Source: Paramecium sonneborni
Lineage: Eukaryota > Ciliophora > Oligohymenophorea > Peniculida > Parameciidae
NCBI GenBank assembly: GCA_905182985.1
Contig: CAJJDN010000082.1
Span: 228,255 to 292,254 of the forward strand
Direction of reading: 5' to 3'
Length of the DNA: 64,000 nt
Positions 59,835-64,000 of this stretch are shown here, one piece after another (position 1 is the first letter of the stretch; each line of letters opens with the position of its first letter). Under the pieces are notes generated by a model. That model was given only the letters and a program-made list of their open reading frames with translations. It was not told where the DNA came from and made no database searches. The position numbers and the translations under genes were made by a program.

Positions 59835-62755
59835 ATGAAATACTTCTTATAATCAATTGATCAATTTGGTGTTGAGTACAAACTTCAAATTCCTCCTATC
59901 AATCCAACCTAAAAAAGTGCACTGGGAGGATTATTAACCCTAACATTATACGGGATTAGTTTAGCATACTTTCTTGTAGAATTTGTTGATTGGTAATAAA
60001 ATAATAAGCTTCCTAAGATTACATCTTTAAAATAACAGATTGAAGTCAACTAAACAATTTTTTTGAAAGGTGTGTTTGTTGAAATCTGTTATTATTAAAA
60101 GCTTAATAATTCAATAGATCCTTTCGATCCAAACAAGCTGATTTTTAATCCAATTTTCCAAGTGATACCAAGCAATTGGAATAATGTATTTCTACTTATA
60201 TTTTAGATTTAAAACTTAACTTTAAGACATTAATAAGAATAGTAGGATAATGGAAAAATTATAAATAAATTTTATATTGAAGATATAACTATTTAAAGAT
60301 CTCCACCTACATCTTCTGTTGTAAATGCTTTAGATTATTAATTAACATTTGGTTTTTGCTAAAATAATCGATTAGCTGAGGGATAAAAGTGTGCTGATGA
60401 AGAAACAATTAAATAATTTTTAAAACAGGATAACTTTTTCCAAGTGTAAATATTTATTGAATAATTTGATCCAAAAACAAAAAATTTCAAAAAGGTTCCC
60501 AAATTTTTTGTTCTCGATGTTTAGATAAATCGATTATTTTCTAATTAATATTTATTACAGCAAGGAGAATTAATCTTAGATGATGGATTTTTATTACCAA
60601 CAGAGGAAAAATTATCTTATCTATCTGATATTTAGGCTTTAATATAAACTTATGATTGGGAATACTCGCAAAAAGTGTTCGGCGAGAATTTAGTTTCACT
60701 TTTATATTTTAATTTGGACTAAATAAAAATAGTAAATATGGTTGAATACCCAAAAATCTCAGAAATATTAGCAGATACAGGTTCAATCATAACTTGGATT
60801 CTTTCAATATCATTTTTAGTATCAAAATATAATGAGAACTTAAGTATGTAAAATACTTAAAATGAAGTAATTTAAATGTATTATCATGATTATATTGATT
60901 TTAAAATATAAAAGAATTGGTTAGGTAAAATCAAAAGTATAAATTACAAAGAAAAAGAATATGATCCAAAACAATCAGAAGAAATCCTTAATAAATTAGA
61001 TTAAATTGTAATAAAGAAAATAAATTATTTAAATTTATAAAATGAAGTAGCTAAGTAAGAATTTTTTATTTAATTAAACTAGGTTATAATTAATCTTACA
61101 AGAACATTTAGGATTACATTAAATTAAAAAATATTTAGAATCAAAAAATAAATTAGAATTTCTTTTTGAGAAATTATGCATACCTGAAAAAACATCAAAA
61201 TAATAAATAAATTAAATTGTATTTCTTTTTCATATTTTAAGCATATTTTAAATGAACAGTAATCTGAAGGAGTCTCATAATTAGGNTTACATCTTTAAAA
61301 TAACAGATTGAAGTCAACTAAACAATTTTTTTGAAAGGTGTGTTTGTTGAAATCTGTTATTATTAAAAGCTTAATAATTCAATAGATCCTTTCGATCCAA
61401 ACAAGCTGATTTTTAATCCAATTTTCCAAGTGATACCAAGCAATTGGAATAATGTATTTCTACTTATATTTTAGATTTAAAACTTAACTTTAAGACATTA
61501 ATAAGAATAGTAGGATAATGGAAAAATTATAAATAAATTTTATATTGAAGATATAACTATTTAAAGATCTCCACCTACATCTTCTGTTGTAAATGCTTTA
61601 GATTATTAATTAACATTTGGTTTTTGCTAAAATAATCGATTAGCTGAGGGATAAAAGTGTGCTGATGAAGAAACAATTAAATAATTTTTAAAACAGGATA
61701 ACTTTTTCCAAGTGTAAATATTTATTGAATAATTTGATCCAAAAACAAAAAATTTCAAAAAGGTTCCCAAATTTTTTGTTCTCGATGTTTAGATAAATCG
61801 ATTATTTTCTAATTAATATTTATTACAGCAAGGAGAATTAATCTTAGATGATGGATTTTTATTACCAACAGAGGAAAAATTATCTTATCTATCTGATATT
61901 TAGGCTTTAATATAAACTTATGATTGGGAATACTCGCAAAAAGTGTTCGGCGAGAATTTAGTTTCACTTTTATATTTTAATTTGGACTAAATAAAAATAG
62001 TAAATATGGTTGAATACCCAAAAATCTCAGAAATATTAGCAGATACAGGTTCAATCATAACTTGGATTCTTTCAATATCATTTTTAGTATCAAAATATAA
62101 TGAGAACTTAAGTATGTAAAATACTTAAAATGAAGTAATTTAAATGTATTATCATGATTATATTGATTTTAAAATATAAAAGAATTGGTAAGGTAAAATC
62201 AAAAGTATAAATTACAAAGAAAAAGAATATGATCCAAAACAATCAGAAGAAATCCTTAATAAATTAGATTAAATTGTAATAAAGAAAATAAATTATTTAA
62301 ATTTATAAAATGAAGTAGCTAAGTAAGAATTTTTTATTTAATTAAACTAGGTTATAATTAATCTTACAAGAACATTTAGGATTACATTAAATTAAAAAAT
62401 ATTTAGAATCAAAAAATAAATTAGAATTTCTTTTTGAGAAATTATGCATACCTGAAAAAACATCAAAATAATAAATAAATTAAATTGTATTTCTTTTTCA
62501 TATTTTAAGCATATTTTAAATGAACAGTAATCTGAAGGAGTCTCATAATTAGGCGGAGAAAATGCGATGAGAGTTAATTATAATATAATTTTGGATTAAG
62601 AAGTAGAAGAAAAAATAGGATTGTTATCCATAAAAACATCAGACAATAACTAAATAGAAAAACATAATAGCAATTAAGATATAAGTTAACCAATTCATAA
62701 TTATAGTACCTAATTCTAAGTCATTAATATTGAATAGTCAATGGAATCTAAATGA
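59835..62755 (+). CDS. Two-helix membrane protein, paralogue 1 (contains unmerged overlap)
   Basis: If 60019-61285 and 61287-62553 are merged as one copy, the gene has introns of 21, 28 and 23 nt (60186-60206, 61055-61082, 61219-61241 in the first copy) and encodes 526 residues without a break. It starts MKYFLQSIDQFGVEYKLQ. Membrane helix 1 is at about residues 28-50 (SALGGLLTLTLYGISLAYFL). A lumenal or extracellular part of about 290 residues follows, with few cysteines (FCQNN, QKCADEE). Helix 2 (ISEILADTGSIITWILSISFLV) leads to a cytosolic C-terminus rich in K/Q/N. No named family; a ciliate-type family with a tandem relative at 62910. Confidence 0.7.
60019..61285 (+). repeat. Left contig end identical to 61287-62553 (unmerged overlap)
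   Basis: 1267 nt that recur at an offset of 1268 with at least one mismatch (ttggttaggt versus ttggtaaggt). The match starts exactly at the first base after the N at 61286 and ends exactly at the last base before it. This is the expected pattern for two contigs that overlap but were joined by a one-base gap. Confidence 0.9.
61286..61286. other. One-base assembly gap (N)
   Basis: Single N that separates the two identical 1267-nt segments. It most likely marks a scaffold join with zero or negative estimated distance. Confidence 0.85.
61287..62553 (+). repeat. Right contig start identical to 60019-61285
   Basis: Second copy of the overlap. After 62553 the sequence continues into the unique 3' end of paralogue 1 (GGENAMRVNYNIILDQEVEEK and TGA at 62753). 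Confidence 0.9.
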
Positions 62756-62909
62756 TTACAATTTAGAAGAATTAATAAAAATTAACTATTAAAAACATTT
62801 ATTTCAGTATAAGTCACCTGTAATTTATATTTAAACTAGTTTTATAATTAATTATAAAATAATTTCTTAAATCTCAAATATTATTAATTTAATATAAATA
62901 ATATATAAG

Positions 62910-64000
62910 ATGTTATACTTTTTATAATCAATTGATTAGTTTGGAGTTGAGCAAAAATTATAAATTCCTCCAATTAAGCCTACCTAAAAAAGTGCATTGG
63001 GTGGATTAGTAACTTTAATTTTATATGGAATAAGTTTGGGATATTTTCTCTTTTAATTTTATGATTGGTAATCAAATAACAAACTTCCTAAAGTAACATT
63101 CCTTTAAGAATAAATTCAATATTAATAAAAATTAAAGATTGAAGGAGTATTTGCAGAAATAAGTTATTTATAATCACTCAACAATCAGATAGATCCTTTC
63201 AATCCTCAAAATCTTATCCTTTCACCAAAATTAAAACTCATTCCTTATGATGAAAAAAATGTAAAATTAATTTGACATTTAGGTCTAAATTATACCACTT
63301 AATTTTAGTAAAAAAAAATTAGATAATGGAAAAGTATTAAACAAGTTTGTAATTGAGAATATAGAATTACAGAACTCCCCTGTTAATTAAGCTTAACGTG
63401 TCTTAGTTAATTATTAATTATCTTTTGGCTATTGTAATCCGATATTACTTTCAGAAGGATAATAATGTGCTAATTAAAATACAATTGATGAATTCTTTAA
63501 TCAAACTAATTTCTTTCAAATTTTTATTTATATAGACCAATTTGATCATAGAACGAAATCTGTAAAATAGATACCTAAAATTTTCGTTTTTCATTTGATA
63601 AAAGGATAGCTCTATTATAATTAATTTATCTTGAAAGTTGCAGAACTAAATATGGATGATGGATTTTTGTTGCCCAATTCAAATTAATAAACATATCTTT
63701 CTGATTTATAAGTTATTTCAGCACAATATGATCAAGATTATTCAAAAAATGTATATGGGGAAGAACTAATTTAAGTATTATTTTTTAATTTAGATTAAAT
63801 AAAAATAATTAATATGGTTGAATACCCAAAAATCTCAGAAATATTAGCAGATACAGGTTCAATCATAACTTGGATTCTTTCAATATCATTTTTAGTATCA
63901 AAATATAATGAGAATATTTGCTTATAAAAAACATAAAATAAAGTAATTTAAATGTATTATCATGATTATATTGATTTTAAAATATAAAAGAATTGGTTAG
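62910..64000 (+). CDS. Two-helix membrane protein, paralogue 2 (3' end outside window)
   Basis: Tandem relative of the previous gene, 154 bp downstream, same orientation. It starts MLYFLQSIDQFGVEQKLQIPP and has the same first helix (SALGGLVTLILYGISLGYFL). An intron of 22 nt (63271-63292) sits at the position of the first paralogue's 21-nt intron. The lumenal part is clearly diverged (for example FGYCNPILLSEGQQC against FGFCQNNRLAEGQKC). From 63808 to the window end it becomes almost identical to paralogue 1. Function unknown. Confidence 0.7.

Noticed and set aside
60019..62553. True tandem duplication inside a gene
   Set aside because: The borders match the N at 61286 exactly and the gene is only open when one copy is removed.

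Overview
The window looks like a piece of a ciliate somatic (macronuclear) genome, most likely from the genus Paramecium. It is very AT-rich. In every recognisable gene TAA and TAG must be read as glutamine, and TGA is the only stop. Coding regions are interrupted by very short introns, almost all 20-34 nt, with GTA...TAG borders. I reconstructed the genes by hand with the code TAA/TAG=Gln. After removing these introns, every reconstructed family gene gives a length divisible by three. The genus call is an inference from code plus intron size. No part of the sequence looks bacterial, and I found no CRISPR array, insertion sequence, rRNA or tRNA.

Layout, left to right. Bases 1-1290 hold the 3' part of an eEF1A gene. 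Bases 1291-4536 are gene-poor and hold decayed coding sequence, including a broken relative of the surface protein gene at 33.8-34.6 kb. From 4.5 to 21.8 kb genes are dense: a pseudokinase with a glutamine-rich tail (-), a K+ channel with a cyclic-nucleotide-binding domain (+), a Dpy-30-tail protein (+), a histidine acid phosphatase (+), a mitochondrial i-AAA/FtsH protease (+), a large SOS1/NHE-like Na+/H+ exchanger (+), small unknown genes, and an altered tubulin tyrosine ligase-like protein (-). At 22-24.8 kb a Gln-rich repeat gene (-) spans an assembly gap. From 25.8 to 34.6 kb lie a bZIP factor (+), a SCAPER homologue (-), an aspartyl protease (-), a coiled-coil ORF and a small Cys-rich GPI-type surface protein (-). 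From 36 to 45 kb lie a PP2C (-), a heat-shock-factor protein (-), mitoribosomal mL41 and an RNase III-fold mL44-like gene (-), a ubiquitin-like protein (+), a membrane protein (+), glycine cleavage T-protein (-) and a CID-domain protein (+). From 46.4 to 59.5 kb lie V-ATPase subunit C, peroxisomal-type thiolase, sestrin and a Gln-rich zinc-finger protein (all +), then radial spoke protein 3 and a TBC RabGAP (both -), then an MFSD1-like transporter and glutamine synthetase (both +). From 59.8 kb to the end are two tandem paralogues of an unidentified two-helix membrane protein.

The genes do not form one pathway. They are a typical mixed run of housekeeping, ciliary (radial spoke 3, Dpy-30-tail protein, TTLL-like), ion transport, mitochondrial and signalling genes, with intergenic spacers often only 20-150 bp.

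Two places that look like duplications are better explained as contig ends that overlap but were not merged: 22056-22776 with 23377-24090 around the 600-N gap, and 60019-61285 with 61287-62553 around a single N. Merging each overlap restores one continuous reading frame (458 and 526 residues). I found no clearly new multi-gene system. The most interesting items are altered catalytic residues in a TTLL, a kinase-like protein and a PP2C; a ciliate sestrin and SCAPER; the surface-gene relic; and a near-identical patch shared by the two terminal paralogues.
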